Shown here: positions 34,503 to 44,059 of the stretch, one piece after another
Layout of the letters: each line of letters opens with the position of its first letter
Position numbering within the stretch: the stretch's first letter is position 1
NCBI RefSeq assembly: GCF_046292825.1
Contig: NZ_JBKBQG010000013.1
Span: forward strand, 29,335 to 93,334
Source of the DNA: Salinarimonas sp046292825
GTDB lineage: Bacteria > Pseudomonadota > Alphaproteobacteria > Rhizobiales > Beijerinckiaceae
DNA: 64,000 nucleotides
Direction: 5' to 3'
Notes under the pieces: model-generated
Told to the model about the DNA's origin: nothing
The model's database searches: none
What the model saw: only the letters and a program-made list of their open reading frames with translations
Position numbers and translations under genes: made by a program

Positions 34503-35734
34503 GCCGTGCGCGGCGGGCTCGACACCGCGCCGCGCCGTCGGTCGCACGCTCGGCCCCGTACGCGGTCGCGCTGATGGCCGCCCTCGCAGCGCTCGCCCCC
34601 GTCGAACTCGGCGCGACGAGCGTCGGGGATGCCGCGTTGCGCGCCGTCGCCTTCGCGGATCTGCCCGGCTGGGAGGCGGACGACCACGCCGCCGCGCTCG
34701 CGACCTTCCGCACGAGCTGCGTCGCCATTCTCGACGGCGCACCGAGTCTGCGTCCGGCGGGCGCGACCGGCGACGCGCTGCTCGCGGCCTGCCGCGCCGG
34801 GATCGAGGCCGGTCCCGCCGAGGCGCGCGCCTTCTTCGAGGCCTGGTTCGTCCCACATCGCGTGATCCCGCCCTCCGGCGCGGGTTTCATGACCGGCTAT
34901 TACGAGCCCGTCCTGGAGGGCGCCCTCGTCCCCTCCGCCGAATTCTCCGTGCCCTTGCGCGCCCGCCCGGACGCGCTCGTCTCGATCCTCGAGCACGAGC
35001 GGCTGCCCGGCATCCCCGATCATCTGCGCGCCGCGCTCGATCTGGGCGGCGCCGCCTACGCTCCCGTGCCGACCCGTGCCGCGATCGAGGAGGGTGCGCT
35101 CGACGGAGCGGCGGAGCCGATCGTGTGGCTGCGCGAGCCGGGCGAGGCCTTCATCGTCCACGTCCAGGGCTCGGCCCGCATCCGCCTCCCCGACGGACGC
35201 CTCTTGCGGGTCGGCTATGCCGGACGCAACGGGCATCCTTACGTCTCGATCGGCCGCCTCCTCGTCGAGCGCGGCGCCATCGCGCGCGAGGAGATGAGCC
35301 TCGAGCGGCTTCTCGCCTGGCTCGCGCAGAACCGCGACGCGGCGCGCGCCCTGATGCGCGAGAACCCGTCCTACATCTTCTTTCGCACGATTCCCGAGGA
35401 CGATCCCGCGCTCGGCCCGATCGGCGGCGCGGGCGTGCCGCTCGCGCCGGAGCGCTCGATCGCGGTGGATCGCGCGCTCTGGCGCTACGGCCTGCCCTTC
35501 CACCTCGCCGGGCGCGTTCCCGGTGTCGACGGCGGCCTCCGGCCGCTCGCGCGGCTCATGATCGCGCAGGACACGGGCTCCGCGATCGTCGGGCCGGCGC
35601 GGATCGACTATTTCGTCGGCACCGGCCCCGAGGCGGGCACCCGTGCTGGGCTGATGCGTCACGCGGTCGACGTCACCGTGCTCCTGCCGCGCCCCACCCC
35701 GATCGCCGCGTCGGAACCGGGGCGTGCGCCATGA
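34499..35734 (+). CDS. mltA: membrane-bound lytic murein transglycosylase A
   Basis: A 411-residue MltA-family enzyme with an N-terminal hydrophobic segment (YAVALMAALAALAPVELGA) for export. Typical motifs are GFMTGYYEPVLEGA, WLREPGEAFIVHVQGSARI, VGYAGRNGHPYVSIGRLL, NPSYIFFR and LMIAQDTGSAIVGPARIDYFVGTG. It cleaves peptidoglycan glycans to 1,6-anhydro-MurNAc ends, whose products could feed the AmgK-MurU recycling route encoded at 6-8 kb. ATGA overlaps at both ends place it in one operon with the Tim44-like and Smr genes. Confidence 0.93.
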   Translation: MSRARRARHRAAPSVARSAPYAVALMAALAALAPVELGATSVGDAALRAVAFADLPGWEADDHAAALATFRTSCVAILDGAPSLRPAGATGDALLAACRAGIEAGPAEARAFFEAWFVPHRVIPPSGAGFMTGYYEPVLEGALVPSAEFSVPLRARPDALVSILEHERLPGIPDHLRAALDLGGAAYAPVPTRAAIEEGALDGAAEPIVWLREPGEAFIVHVQGSARIRLPDGRLLRVGYAGRNGHPYVSIGRLLVERGAIAREEMSLERLLAWLAQNRDAARALMRENPSYIFFRTIPEDDPALGPIGGAGVPLAPERSIAVDRALWRYGLPFHLAGRVPGVDGGLRPLARLMIAQDTGSAIVGPARIDYFVGTGPEAGTRAGLMRHAVDVTVLLPRPTPIAASEPGRAP

Positions 35735-36324
35735 CGCGGCGGCGGCGCACGCTGAGCGCCGAGGAGGCGCGTCTGTGGCGCCATGTCGTGCGCCATGTCG
35801 ATCCCCTGCCCGGCCGCGCCCCGCCTCCCGATCCGGACCTCGTCTCCTCGACGGCCGCCGTGCCCGAGATCGAACCCGAACGGCCGCCGAAGCCCGTCGC
35901 GCGCGGGACGCGCCCGCCATCCGCCGGGCCCTATCGCCCGCAGCCGCCCCCGGTGCCGTCGATCCCGCCGCTCTCGGCCCTGCAGCGCAAGGAGCGGCTC
36001 GCCCTGCGCCGCGGCGCCCGCGTGCCGGACGCGACGATCGACCTGCACGGCATGCGCCAGGACGAGGCTCACCGCCGGCTGATCGCCTTCCTGCACCGCG
36101 CGCGCACGGACGGACACGCGCTCGTTCTCGTCGTCACGGGCAAAGGCGGCCCGCCGGGCGACGGGATCGGCCTGTTCGACCATCGCGGCGTGCTGCGCCG
36201 CTCGGTGCCCCATTGGCTCGGGCTGCCGGATCTGCGCCCGCTCGTCGTCGGCTTCGAGGAGGCGGCGCCGCAACATGGCGGCTCGGGGGCGCTCTACGTG
36301 CGCCTGCGCCGCCGCGGAGGCTGA
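35731..36324 (+). CDS. Smr/MutS2 domain protein
   Basis: A 197-residue protein with a variable Pro-rich N-terminal half and a C-terminal Smr domain. The Smr signature IDLHGMRQDEAHRRLIAFL and the loop VVTGKGG are clear. Smr domains can have DNA or RNA endonuclease activity; the role of this short form is not known. It is coupled to mltA by an ATGA overlap and followed after four bases by the XRE regulator. Confidence 0.88.
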   Translation: MTRRRRTLSAEEARLWRHVVRHVDPLPGRAPPPDPDLVSSTAAVPEIEPERPPKPVARGTRPPSAGPYRPQPPPVPSIPPLSALQRKERLALRRGARVPDATIDLHGMRQDEAHRRLIAFLHRARTDGHALVLVVTGKGGPPGDGIGLFDHRGVLRRSVPHWLGLPDLRPLVVGFEEAAPQHGGSGALYVRLRRRGG

Positions 36325-36328
36325 CGCG

Positions 36329-36814
36329 ATGGCGCGGCGGCGGATCGCGCGAGCGGACGGGGACGAGGCGCGGGCGCTGACGCCCTTCGGCCGGCGCGTG
36401 CGGGCGCTGCGGGCGGCGCGCGGCCTCCAGCTCAAGGACATGGCGGCGCATCTCGGCGTCTCGAGTGCCTATCTCTCCGCGCTCGAGCGGGGCGAGCGCG
36501 GCCGCCCGACCTTCGCCCTCGTGCAGGGGACGATCCAATATTTCGGGGTGATCTGGGACGAGGCGGACGAATTGCAGCGGCTCGCCGAATTGTCCGATCC
36601 GGCGCCGCGGGTGCGCGCGGCGGGGTGCGGCGCGGACGCCGTCCTCCTCGCCAACCGCCTCTCGCGCGAGATCGGCGATCTCGACGCGGACAGCGTCGCG
36701 GCGCTGCTCGCGGTTCTCGATCGCGCGGTCCTCGACCGCGCCGTGCTCGATCGCGCCCGCGCGACCACGTCGCTTGACGCCCAGACCGGCACGGGCGACA
36801 AGCCGCCCGACTGA
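36329..36814 (+). CDS. XRE-family helix-turn-helix regulator
   Basis: A 161-residue protein. Residues 17-75 form a Cro/C1-type helix-turn-helix (RVRALRAARGLQLKDMAAHL, SSAYLSALERGERGRP), and the C-terminal part is unusual: the segment VLDRA is repeated three times at the nucleotide and protein level (36715-36760). Start MARRRIARADG at 36329 lies close behind the Smr gene, so the pair is likely co-transcribed. Target genes are unknown. Confidence 0.85.
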   Translation: MARRRIARADGDEARALTPFGRRVRALRAARGLQLKDMAAHLGVSSAYLSALERGERGRPTFALVQGTIQYFGVIWDEADELQRLAELSDPAPRVRAAGCGADAVLLANRLSREIGDLDADSVAALLAVLDRAVLDRAVLDRARATTSLDAQTGTGDKPPD

Positions 36815-36837
36815 TACCCCTCCGGAGACACCGCCCG

Positions 36838-37839
36838 ATGCTCGACGTCCTCACCCTCGGCAACGCCATCGTCGACGTGATCGCCCATACCGACGATGAC
36901 TTCCTCGTCGCCGAGAAGCTGCACAAGGGCTCGATGAACCTCATCGACGAGGCGCGGGCGATGGACCTCTACGGGCGGATGGGCCAGGCGACCATCATGT
37001 CCGGAGGCGCTGCCGCCAACACCGCCGCCGGCGTCGCCGCGCTCGGCCGAAGGGCGGGCTTCATCGGCAAGGTGCGCAACGACGAGGCGGGCGCGCTCTA
37101 CCGCCACGACATGCGTGCGGTCGGCATCCGCTTCGAGACGCCGGACGCGACCGACGGCCCGGCCACCGCGCGCTCGTTCATCCTGGTGACGCCCGACGGC
37201 GAGCGCACGATGAACACCTATCTCGGCGCCTGCCAGAACCTCACCCCCGCCGATATCGACGAGGACACGGTGCGCTCCGCGCGGGTCGTCTATCTCGAGG
37301 GCTATCTGTGGGACCCGCCGCAGGCGAAGGAGGCTTTCCGCAAGGCCGTCGCGATCGCCCACGCGGCCGGCAACAAGGTCTCGCTCACCCTCTCCGACAG
37401 CTTCTGCGTGGACCGGTATCGCGACGAGTTCCTCGAGCTGATCCGCACCGGCGCGGTCGACATCCTGTTCGCCAACATCCACGAGGTGAAGGCGCTCTAC
37501 CAGACGGCGGATGCGGAGACCGCGCTCGCCGCCCTGCGCGCGGAGGACACGCCGCACGCGCTCCTCTCGGTGGTGACGCGCTCCGAAGCGGGCTCGCTCG
37601 TGATCTCGCGCGACCGCACCCGCGCGGTGGACGCCTTCGCGGTCGACCGGATCGTCGATTCGACCGGTGCCGGCGACCTCTTCGCGGGCGGCTTCCTCGC
37701 CGGGCTCGCGCACGGGCTCGACGAGGTCGGCTGCGCGCGCCTCGGCGCGATGGCGGCGGCGGAGGTGATCTCGCACATGGGCGCGCGCCCGCAGCGCAAC
37801 CTCCTCGACATGGCCCGAGAGAACGGTATCCTCGCCTGA
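36838..37839 (+). CDS. PfkB-family carbohydrate kinase, probable adenosine kinase
   Basis: A 333-residue PfkB kinase. The N-terminal GNAIVDVIAHTDDDFL and the GG motif SGGAAANTAAGVAALGRRAGFIGKV are typical, and the anion hole with catalytic Asp is in IVDSTGAGDLFAGGF. The protein closely resembles bacterial adenosine kinases of alphaproteobacteria, which phosphorylate adenosine to AMP for purine salvage; a different sugar substrate is possible. The peroxiredoxin gene starts 14 bases later. Confidence 0.88.
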   Translation: MLDVLTLGNAIVDVIAHTDDDFLVAEKLHKGSMNLIDEARAMDLYGRMGQATIMSGGAAANTAAGVAALGRRAGFIGKVRNDEAGALYRHDMRAVGIRFETPDATDGPATARSFILVTPDGERTMNTYLGACQNLTPADIDEDTVRSARVVYLEGYLWDPPQAKEAFRKAVAIAHAAGNKVSLTLSDSFCVDRYRDEFLELIRTGAVDILFANIHEVKALYQTADAETALAALRAEDTPHALLSVVTRSEAGSLVISRDRTRAVDAFAVDRIVDSTGAGDLFAGGFLAGLAHGLDEVGCARLGAMAAAEVISHMGARPQRNLLDMARENGILA

Positions 37840-37852
37840 TCGAGGAGATGCC

Positions 37853-38425
37853 ATGAGCCATCTGCAGCCGCCGTCCGTCGACTGGTCGACCTTGCCCGCT
37901 CCGATCGACGACGGGGCCGCGGCCCATCTCGTCGGGCGCGCCCTGCCCGACGTCACGCTGCCGGCGACCGACGGGTCGTCGGTGCGGCTCTCCGAGATCG
38001 GCGGGACGGCCGTTCTCTATCTCTACCCGATGACCGCCACGCCCGGCATCGCCCTGCCGAGCGACTGGGACGCGATCCCCGGCGCGCGCGGCTGCACCCC
38101 GCAATCCTGCGCCTTCCGCGACCATTTCGACGAGCTGCGGGAGGCCGGCGCGCAGGCGGTGTTCGGAATTTCGATGCAGGATCCGGCGGAGCAGCGGGAG
38201 GCGCAGGCGCGGCTCCACCTCCCCTTCCCGCTCCTCTCCGATGCCGATGGCGCGCTCGCGCAGGCGCTCGCTCTGCCGACCTTCGAGGCGGGCGGGCGTC
38301 GCCTCCACAAGCGGCTGACGATGATCGCCCGCGACGGCGTCGTGGCGACGGTGTTCTACCCGATCTTTCCGCCGGACCGGAACGCGGGCGACGTGGTCGC
38401 CTGGCTGCGGGCCAATCCGGCTTGA
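37853..38425 (+). CDS. peroxiredoxin (AhpC/TSA, BCP-like)
   Basis: A 190-residue thioredoxin-fold peroxidase. The catalytic region reads YPMTATPGIALP, then GARGCTPQSCAFRDHF, so the TPGC motif of BCP proteins is split by an insert of about 15 residues before the peroxidatic Cys, with a second Cys four residues on. This insert is seen in a known peroxiredoxin subfamily. It should reduce peroxides with a thiol partner. A ribosome-binding site GAGGAG precedes the start. A parS-like site follows the stop by three bases. Confidence 0.87.
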   Translation: MSHLQPPSVDWSTLPAPIDDGAAAHLVGRALPDVTLPATDGSSVRLSEIGGTAVLYLYPMTATPGIALPSDWDAIPGARGCTPQSCAFRDHFDELREAGAQAVFGISMQDPAEQREAQARLHLPFPLLSDADGALAQALALPTFEAGGRRLHKRLTMIARDGVVATVFYPIFPPDRNAGDVVAWLRANPA

Positions 38426-38427
38426 GA

Positions 38428-38443
38428 TGTTTCACGTGAAACG
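38428..38443. promoter_or_regulatory. parS-like site, 15 of 16 bases
   Basis: TGTTTCACGTGAAACG lies in the spacer between the peroxiredoxin and the convergent ABC gene. It differs from the palindrome TGTTTCACGTGAAACA only at the last base. It is about 13 kb from parB, a normal distance for an additional ParB-binding site. Confidence 0.75.
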
Positions 38444-38455
38444 CGCGGGCGCCGC

Positions 38456-40138
38456 CTAGCCGATCGCCGCGCCGCTCTCGTCGCGATACGGCTCCGACCC
38501 GAGGCCGGCGTCCTGCCGGAAACGCGTCGCCGCGTAGGCGGCTTCCATCAGGGTCTGCGTATAGGCGCTCCGGGGAGCCTCGAAGATCGCCCTGGTCGGG
38601 CCCTCCTCGACGACCTTGCCGTTCTTCATGACGATGACGTAGTCCGCCATCGCCCGCACGACCGCGAGATCGTGGCTGATGAAGAGGAAGGCGAGGCGGT
38701 GGCGGTCCTGGAGATCGCGCAGAAGCTCGACGATCTGCTTCTGAACGGAGCGGTCGAGCGCCGAGGTCGGCTCGTCGAGCACGACGACGCGGGGCTTGAG
38801 GATGATGGCTCTGGCGATGGCGATGCGCTGGCGCTGCCCGCCGGAGAATTCGTGCGGATAGCGGTTGCGCATCGAGGGATCGAGCCCGACCTCGCGCAGG
38901 GCCTCGACGGCGCGGGCATCGCGGGCGCGGCCGGTGAGCTCAGGCTCGTGGACGAGGAGGCCCTCGGTCACGATCTGGCCCACCGTCATGCGCGGCGACA
39001 ACGAGCCGAACGGGTCCTGGAAGACGAGCTGCAGCGCCTTTCGCAAGGGGCGCATCTCGCCGCGCGTCGCCTGCGAGATGTCGCGCCCCATGAAGGCCAC
39101 CCGGCCCTCCGACGGCAGGAGCCGCAGGAGCGCGCGCCCGAGCGTCGACTTGCCCGAGCCCGATTCGCCCACGATTCCGATCGTCTGCCCGGCTCGCAGC
39201 GTCAGCGAGACGCCGTCGACCGCGCGCAGCAGATGCGCCGGCCCCTTCAGGAAGCCGCCGCCGATCGGGAAGGTGACCCGCACGCCCTCCCCGGCCAGCG
39301 CGATGGGCGCGCTCTCCGGCACGGGGCTCTTCTCGCCCGTCGGCTCCGCGTCGATCAGCATGCGCGTATAGGGATGGCGCGGCTCGGCGAAGACGCGCTG
39401 CGCGTCCCCCGTCTCCACGATCTCCCCTCGGCGCATCACCGCGACGCGGTCGGCGAAGCGGCGCACGATGCCGAGATCGTGCGTGATGAACACGATCGCC
39501 ATGCCCCGCTCGCGCTGGAGATCGGCCAAGAGCGTCAGGATCTGCGCCTGGACGGTGACGTCGAGGGCGGTGGTCGGCTCGTCGGCGATCAGGAGATCGG
39601 GATCGTTGGCGAGCGCCATCGCGATCATCACGCGCTGGCGCTGCCCGCCGGAGAGCTCGTGGGGATAGGCGTCGATGCGCCGGCCGGGATCGGGAATGCC
39701 GACGCGATCGAGAAGCGCGATCCCCTTCTCGCGCGCGGCCTTGCGCGAGAGTCCCCGATGGTGGCGCATCGGCTCGGCGAGCTGGCGGCCGATCCGGTAG
39801 AGCGGATCGAGGGAGGTCATCGGCTCCTGGAAGATCATCGTGATCTTCTCGCCGCGAATGCGATCGAGGGCGCGCGGACGCATGCCCACCAGGTTCTCCC
39901 CCCGATAGAGCGCCTGGCCGGTGGCGACGCCGTTTCCGGCGAGGAGGCCCATCGCCGCCATCATCGATTGGCTCTTGCCCGAGCCCGATTCGCCGACGAT
40001 GGCCACGGTTTCGCCGGGCATCACGTCGAGATCGATGCCGCGCACCGCCTCGACGATGCCGTCGTTCGTGCGGAACGACACCTTCAGATCCCGGAGCGAG
40101 AGGATCGGCGCGCCTGTCCCTGTGGTCGGATCGGCCAT
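38456..40138 (-). CDS. peptide ABC importer ATPase, two fused ATP-binding domains (OppDF/YejF type)
   Basis: A 560-residue protein carrying two full ATPase domains. Domain 1 has GESGSGKSQ, LSGGQRQRVMIAMALANDPDLLIADEPT and a switch His in FITHDLG; domain 2 has GESGSGKST, FSGGQRQRIAIARAI, VVLDEPTSALD and FISHDLA. A C-terminal oligopeptide segment (HPYTRMLIDAEP) follows the first domain. It powers import of peptides through the two permeases that precede it in the operon. The gap to the upstream permease is two bases. Confidence 0.92.
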   Translation of the reverse strand: MADPTTGTGAPILSLRDLKVSFRTNDGIVEAVRGIDLDVMPGETVAIVGESGSGKSQSMMAAMGLLAGNGVATGQALYRGENLVGMRPRALDRIRGEKITMIFQEPMTSLDPLYRIGRQLAEPMRHHRGLSRKAAREKGIALLDRVGIPDPGRRIDAYPHELSGGQRQRVMIAMALANDPDLLIADEPTTALDVTVQAQILTLLADLQRERGMAIVFITHDLGIVRRFADRVAVMRRGEIVETGDAQRVFAEPRHPYTRMLIDAEPTGEKSPVPESAPIALAGEGVRVTFPIGGGFLKGPAHLLRAVDGVSLTLRAGQTIGIVGESGSGKSTLGRALLRLLPSEGRVAFMGRDISQATRGEMRPLRKALQLVFQDPFGSLSPRMTVGQIVTEGLLVHEPELTGRARDARAVEALREVGLDPSMRNRYPHEFSGGQRQRIAIARAIILKPRVVVLDEPTSALDRSVQKQIVELLRDLQDRHRLAFLFISHDLAVVRAMADYVIVMKNGKVVEEGPTRAIFEAPRSAYTQTLMEAAYAATRFRQDAGLGSEPYRDESGAAIG

Positions 40139-40140
40139 GC

Positions 40141-41280
40141 TCAGCGGTCCTTCGGATCGAGGGCGTCGCGCAGGCCGTCGCCGAGAAAGTTGAGCGCGAA
40201 CAGGATGGCGATCAGGGTCGCCGCGGGGAAGACGAGCATCCACGGCGCGCCCTGCATGTTCGCGGCGCCCTCCGAGATGAGCACGCCGAGCGAGGTCAGG
40301 GGCTCCTGCACGCCGAGCCCGAGGAAGGACAGGAAGCTCTCGAGCAGGATCACCTTGGGCACGAGCAGCGTCAGGTAGACGACGACCGGACCGAGCGTGT
40401 TCGGCACGATGTGCCGGCGCAGGATGCCGGAGGCCTCGACGCCGAGCGCCTCCGCCGCCTGCACGAATTCCTGCCGCTTCAACGAGAGCGTCTGCCCGCG
40501 CACGATGCGGGCCATGTCCAGCCACTCGATCGCGCCGACCGCGAGGAAGATCAGCACGAAGTTCCGGCCGAAGAACACCACGAGCAGGATCACGAAGAAG
40601 ATGAACGGCAGGGCGTAGAGCACGTCGACGAAGCGCATCATCACCGCATCGACCCGCCCGCCCGCATAGCCCGCCACCGCGCCGTAGGTGACGCCGATCA
40701 CGAGCGCGACGAGCGAGGCGAGGAGGCCGATCGCGAGCGAGATCCGCACCGCGACGAGGGTGCGCGAGAACAGGTCGCGCCCGTTGGCGTCCGTGCCGAA
40801 CAGGAAACGCAGGCGCTGCACGTCCGCCTCGAGCACGCCGCTCGTCCCGTCGGGCGCGACATCGACGAGGCGGGCGGCGCCGAACAGGTCGGAGCGGTCG
40901 AGATAGCGCGGGAGCCGCGGGTCGAGGCCGCCCTCGGCCGAGACCGGCGCGCGCACCGTCTCCCCGTCGACCTCGACCTCGCCCACCACGACCCGGGCCC
41001 GGGCCAGCGCCCGCTCGAAAGCCGGGACGATGCGCTCGGCGCGCGGATAGGGCTCCAGGCTCGCGGGCACGCGGACATATTGCGGATAGACCGTGTCGTA
41101 GGCGTGCGGGGTGAGCGTGGGGCCGACGATGCTCGCGATGCCGAGCACGATCAGGAGGATGCCGCTCGCGACCGCCGCGCGGTTGCGGCGCAGGCGGATC
41201 CAGGCGTCGCTCCACAAGGAGCGCTGCGGCCCGGAGACCGGCGGGGCGTCGAGGGCGGTGTCGAGGTCTCGCGTCGTCAT
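40141..41280 (-). CDS. peptide ABC importer permease (OppC/DppC type)
   Basis: A 379-residue inner-membrane permease. The first helix is at 36-58 (RAAVASGILLIVLGIASIVG); then comes a periplasmic loop of about 110 residues, longer than in DppC but seen in OppC relatives. The remaining helices contain the EAA coupling loop (EFVQAAEALGVEASGILRRHIVPN). The FGTDANGRDLFSR motif is characteristic of the C-type subunit. Confidence 0.92.
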   Translation of the reverse strand: MTTRDLDTALDAPPVSGPQRSLWSDAWIRLRRNRAAVASGILLIVLGIASIVGPTLTPHAYDTVYPQYVRVPASLEPYPRAERIVPAFERALARARVVVGEVEVDGETVRAPVSAEGGLDPRLPRYLDRSDLFGAARLVDVAPDGTSGVLEADVQRLRFLFGTDANGRDLFSRTLVAVRISLAIGLLASLVALVIGVTYGAVAGYAGGRVDAVMMRFVDVLYALPFIFFVILLVVFFGRNFVLIFLAVGAIEWLDMARIVRGQTLSLKRQEFVQAAEALGVEASGILRRHIVPNTLGPVVVYLTLLVPKVILLESFLSFLGLGVQEPLTSLGVLISEGAANMQGAPWMLVFPAATLIAILFALNFLGDGLRDALDPKDR

Positions 41281-41304
41281 GGGGCTCGGCTCATGAGGCT
41301 CGGC

Positions 41305-42225
41305 TCAGCGGTCGAAGCGCACGCGCGGATCGATGAGCGCGTAGGCGATGTCGACGAGGAGGTTGAAGGCGACGACGAAGAGCGCGATCACGACCACGGT
41401 GCCCATCACGAGCGTGTAGTCGCGCGCGAGCGCGCCGAGGACGAAATAGCGGCCGATGCCGGGAATGCCGAAGATCGTCTCGACCACGACGGACCCCGTC
41501 AGCAGCGCCGCGGCGGCCGGGCCGAGATAGGACACGACCGGCAGGATCGCCGCGCGCAGCGCGTGCGTGATCACGACGGTGCGGGCCGGCAGGCCGTAGG
41601 CGCGGGCGGTGCGCACGTGGTTCGCCCGCAGCGCCTCGATCGTCGCGCCGCGCGTCATGCGGGCGATGATCGCGATCTGCGGCAGCGCGAGCGTGATCAC
41701 GGGCAGGACGAGGTGGCGCGGCTCGCCCCAGCCGCCGGCGGGCAGGATGCCGAGCCACACCCCGAAGAGCAGGCTCAGGACGGGCGCGACCACGAAATTC
41801 GGGATCGTGATGCCGAAGGTGGCGATGCCGACGACCGCGTAATCCGCGCCGCGGTTCTGCTTGAGCGCCGCGATCACGCCGAGCGTTCCGCCGACGAGGA
41901 GCGCGAGGAGGAGCGCGAGCGCGCCGAGCGTCGCTGAAACCGGCAGACCGAGGCGGAACAGCTCGCCGACCGAAAAGTCGCGCCGGGTGAAGCTCGGTCC
42001 GAACTCGCCCTGCGCGAGATTGCCGAGATAGAGGAGGTATTGGCGCCAGAGCGGCTGGTCGAGATGGAAGGCCGCGTTGATGTTCTGCATGATCAGCGGA
42101 TCGATCGGCCGCTCGAGGTCGAACGGGCCGCCGGGCGCGAGCCGGATCATGAAGAAGGCGATCGTGACGATCACGAAGATCGTCGGAATGGCACCGGCGA
42201 GGCGCCTGAGAACGTAGCCGAGCAT
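41305..42225 (-). CDS. peptide ABC importer permease (OppB/DppB type)
   Basis: A 306-residue permease with six hydrophobic helices beginning MLGYVLRRLAGAIPTIFVIV, the usual B-subunit N-terminus. The EAA loop is LRANHVRTARAYGLPARTVV, and GSVVVETIFGIPGIGRYF is a family signature. It pairs with the C-type permease 24 bp downstream to form the membrane channel. Confidence 0.93.
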   Translation of the reverse strand: MLGYVLRRLAGAIPTIFVIVTIAFFMIRLAPGGPFDLERPIDPLIMQNINAAFHLDQPLWRQYLLYLGNLAQGEFGPSFTRRDFSVGELFRLGLPVSATLGALALLLALLVGGTLGVIAALKQNRGADYAVVGIATFGITIPNFVVAPVLSLLFGVWLGILPAGGWGEPRHLVLPVITLALPQIAIIARMTRGATIEALRANHVRTARAYGLPARTVVITHALRAAILPVVSYLGPAAAALLTGSVVVETIFGIPGIGRYFVLGALARDYTLVMGTVVVIALFVVAFNLLVDIAYALIDPRVRFDR

Positions 42226-42282
42226 GGCGATGTCCCGATCGCGGCGCCCGGGGCGATGGCTCCCGGGCGCCGCATTCCAGCG

Positions 42283-43878
42283 TCAGTTCAGCGACAGGAA
42301 GCGCGTCCCGTGGACGTTCATGATGTTGTCCTCCCAGCCCTGCAGCCGCGGCGAGACGAGCGAACGCGACGTGTAATAGAGGATCGGGATGGCGGGGACG
42401 TGCTCGAGGAACAGCCGCTCGGCGTCCGCGAGGATCTCGGCGCGGGCGTCGAGGTCGGTCTCCTGCGCGGCCTGCGCCATGAGGGCGTCGTAGTCCTCGT
42501 TCGCCCAGCGCGGATAGTTGAAGCCGAGATTGTCGGATTCGTAGAGGAAGAGGAAGTTCTGCGGGTCGTTGTAGTCCCCGATCCAGCCGGCGCGGGCGAT
42601 GTCGAAATCGCCGTCGGCGCGCAGGAAGGGGAAGTAGGTCGCGCCTTCCATCTCGGTCAGCGTCGAATTGATGCCGATCGAACGCAGCATCTCGCCGAGA
42701 GCCGTCATGGTGTTGCGGTTGTTCTCGGAGGTGTTGTAGCGCAGGTCGACCGTCAGCGAGCCCTCGGCGACGCCCGCCTCGGCGAGGAGCTCGCGGGCGC
42801 GGTCCTCGCGATCGAGGATGTCCTCGTCGGCATAGGGCAGCTGCACGCCATCGACGTAGTTCGCGATGCCGGGCGGCACGAGCGAATAAGCGGGGATCAT
42901 GGTGCCCGACCAGATCTCCTCGGCGAGGAACTCGCGGTCGATCACGAGCGAGATCGCCCGGCGCACCCGCGGATCGGAGAGGACGGGCTTCGTCGTCTTC
43001 ACCGGCAGATAATAGATGCCGAGATAGGGCGCGATGCGCACCTGATCGCCGAGGCGCCCGCGCAGATCGGCGAGCTGCTCGGTCGGCAGATCGGAGCAGG
43101 ACTGCACCTCGCCCGCCTCGAAGCGGCGCACGCACGCGGCGCGATCCTCGAAGGGAATGTAGTTGACGACGTCGATCGAGACCTCGTCGGCGGCGTGGAA
43201 ATGCGGGTTCGCGACGAGCGTGATGCGGTCGTTCGGCACGAAGGCCTGGAGCATGAAGGCGCCGTTCGAGACGAGATTGCCCGGCCGCGTGAAGGCGTCG
43301 CCGTGCGCCTCGACGGAGGGGCGATGGAGCGGCAGCGCCGTCTGGTGGGTGAGGAGCTCGAGGAAATAGGGGGTGGGCGCCTCGAGCGTGATCTCGAGCG
43401 TGCGCTCGTCCACCGCGCGGGCGCCGAGCTCCTCCTTGTCCATCTCGCCGCGATTGATCGCGGCCGCGTTCAGGATCGGATAGAGGATGTTGGCATAGCC
43501 CGCGGCGGTCGCGGGATCCTGGATGCGGCGCAGCGCGAACACGAAGTCCTCGGCCACGACCGGGTCGCCGTTCGACCAGCGCGCGTTCTCGCGCAGGCGG
43601 AAGGTGTAGACCGTGCCGTCCTCGGAAATCTCCCAGCTCTCCGCGACGCCGGGGATCACGGTCGCGGCCGTATCGTAGACCACGAGGCCCTCGTAGAGAT
43701 CGCGCAGCACGTGAGCCTCGGCGATCGTCGAGGTCTTGTGCTGGTCGAGCGAGGCGGGATCGGTGTCGTTGCCGCGATTGTAGACGATCTCCTGCGCGAA
43801 GGCCGGGACGCCGGCGGCGCCGAGCGAGAGCACGAGCGCCGCTGACAGCGCGCTCGCCTTGAGAACGGTCTTGATCAT
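42283..43878 (-). CDS. periplasmic oligopeptide-binding protein (OppA-like, SBP_bac_5)
   Basis: A 531-residue substrate-binding protein. The signal peptide is MIKTVLKASALSAALVLSLG with cleavage after AFA; the frame is open upstream to 43953, but only this Met gives a signal peptide. Family signatures include NRGNDTDPASLDQHKTSTIAE, GVAESWEISEDGTVYTFRLRENARWSNGDPV and the peptide-binding segment near DPRVRRAISLVIDREF. First gene of the four-gene importer operon, transcribed away from the DUF1236 gene. Confidence 0.92.
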   Translation of the reverse strand: MIKTVLKASALSAALVLSLGAAGVPAFAQEIVYNRGNDTDPASLDQHKTSTIAEAHVLRDLYEGLVVYDTAATVIPGVAESWEISEDGTVYTFRLRENARWSNGDPVVAEDFVFALRRIQDPATAAGYANILYPILNAAAINRGEMDKEELGARAVDERTLEITLEAPTPYFLELLTHQTALPLHRPSVEAHGDAFTRPGNLVSNGAFMLQAFVPNDRITLVANPHFHAADEVSIDVVNYIPFEDRAACVRRFEAGEVQSCSDLPTEQLADLRGRLGDQVRIAPYLGIYYLPVKTTKPVLSDPRVRRAISLVIDREFLAEEIWSGTMIPAYSLVPPGIANYVDGVQLPYADEDILDREDRARELLAEAGVAEGSLTVDLRYNTSENNRNTMTALGEMLRSIGINSTLTEMEGATYFPFLRADGDFDIARAGWIGDYNDPQNFLFLYESDNLGFNYPRWANEDYDALMAQAAQETDLDARAEILADAERLFLEHVPAIPILYYTSRSLVSPRLQGWEDNIMNVHGTRFLSLN

Positions 43879-44059
43879 GTCGGGTCTCCCTCCCGTCTGC
43901 ATACGCGCGAGACGGTTGAGATCTAAACTATCCGCCGCCAATTCCACACGCAAGCGTGGCTATTTGCCAAGGTCGTGAGCCGGATCTTCATCGGGAACAC
44001 GGCTGCGGATTCGGCGTTCTTGCGCTCACTCCGAACGGGAGACAAGAAAGGGAAACCTC

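Noticed and set aside
37853..38425. Disrupted peroxiredoxin active site
   Set aside because: The insert before GCTPQSC is in frame and is a known feature of a peroxiredoxin subfamily, so it is not a defect.
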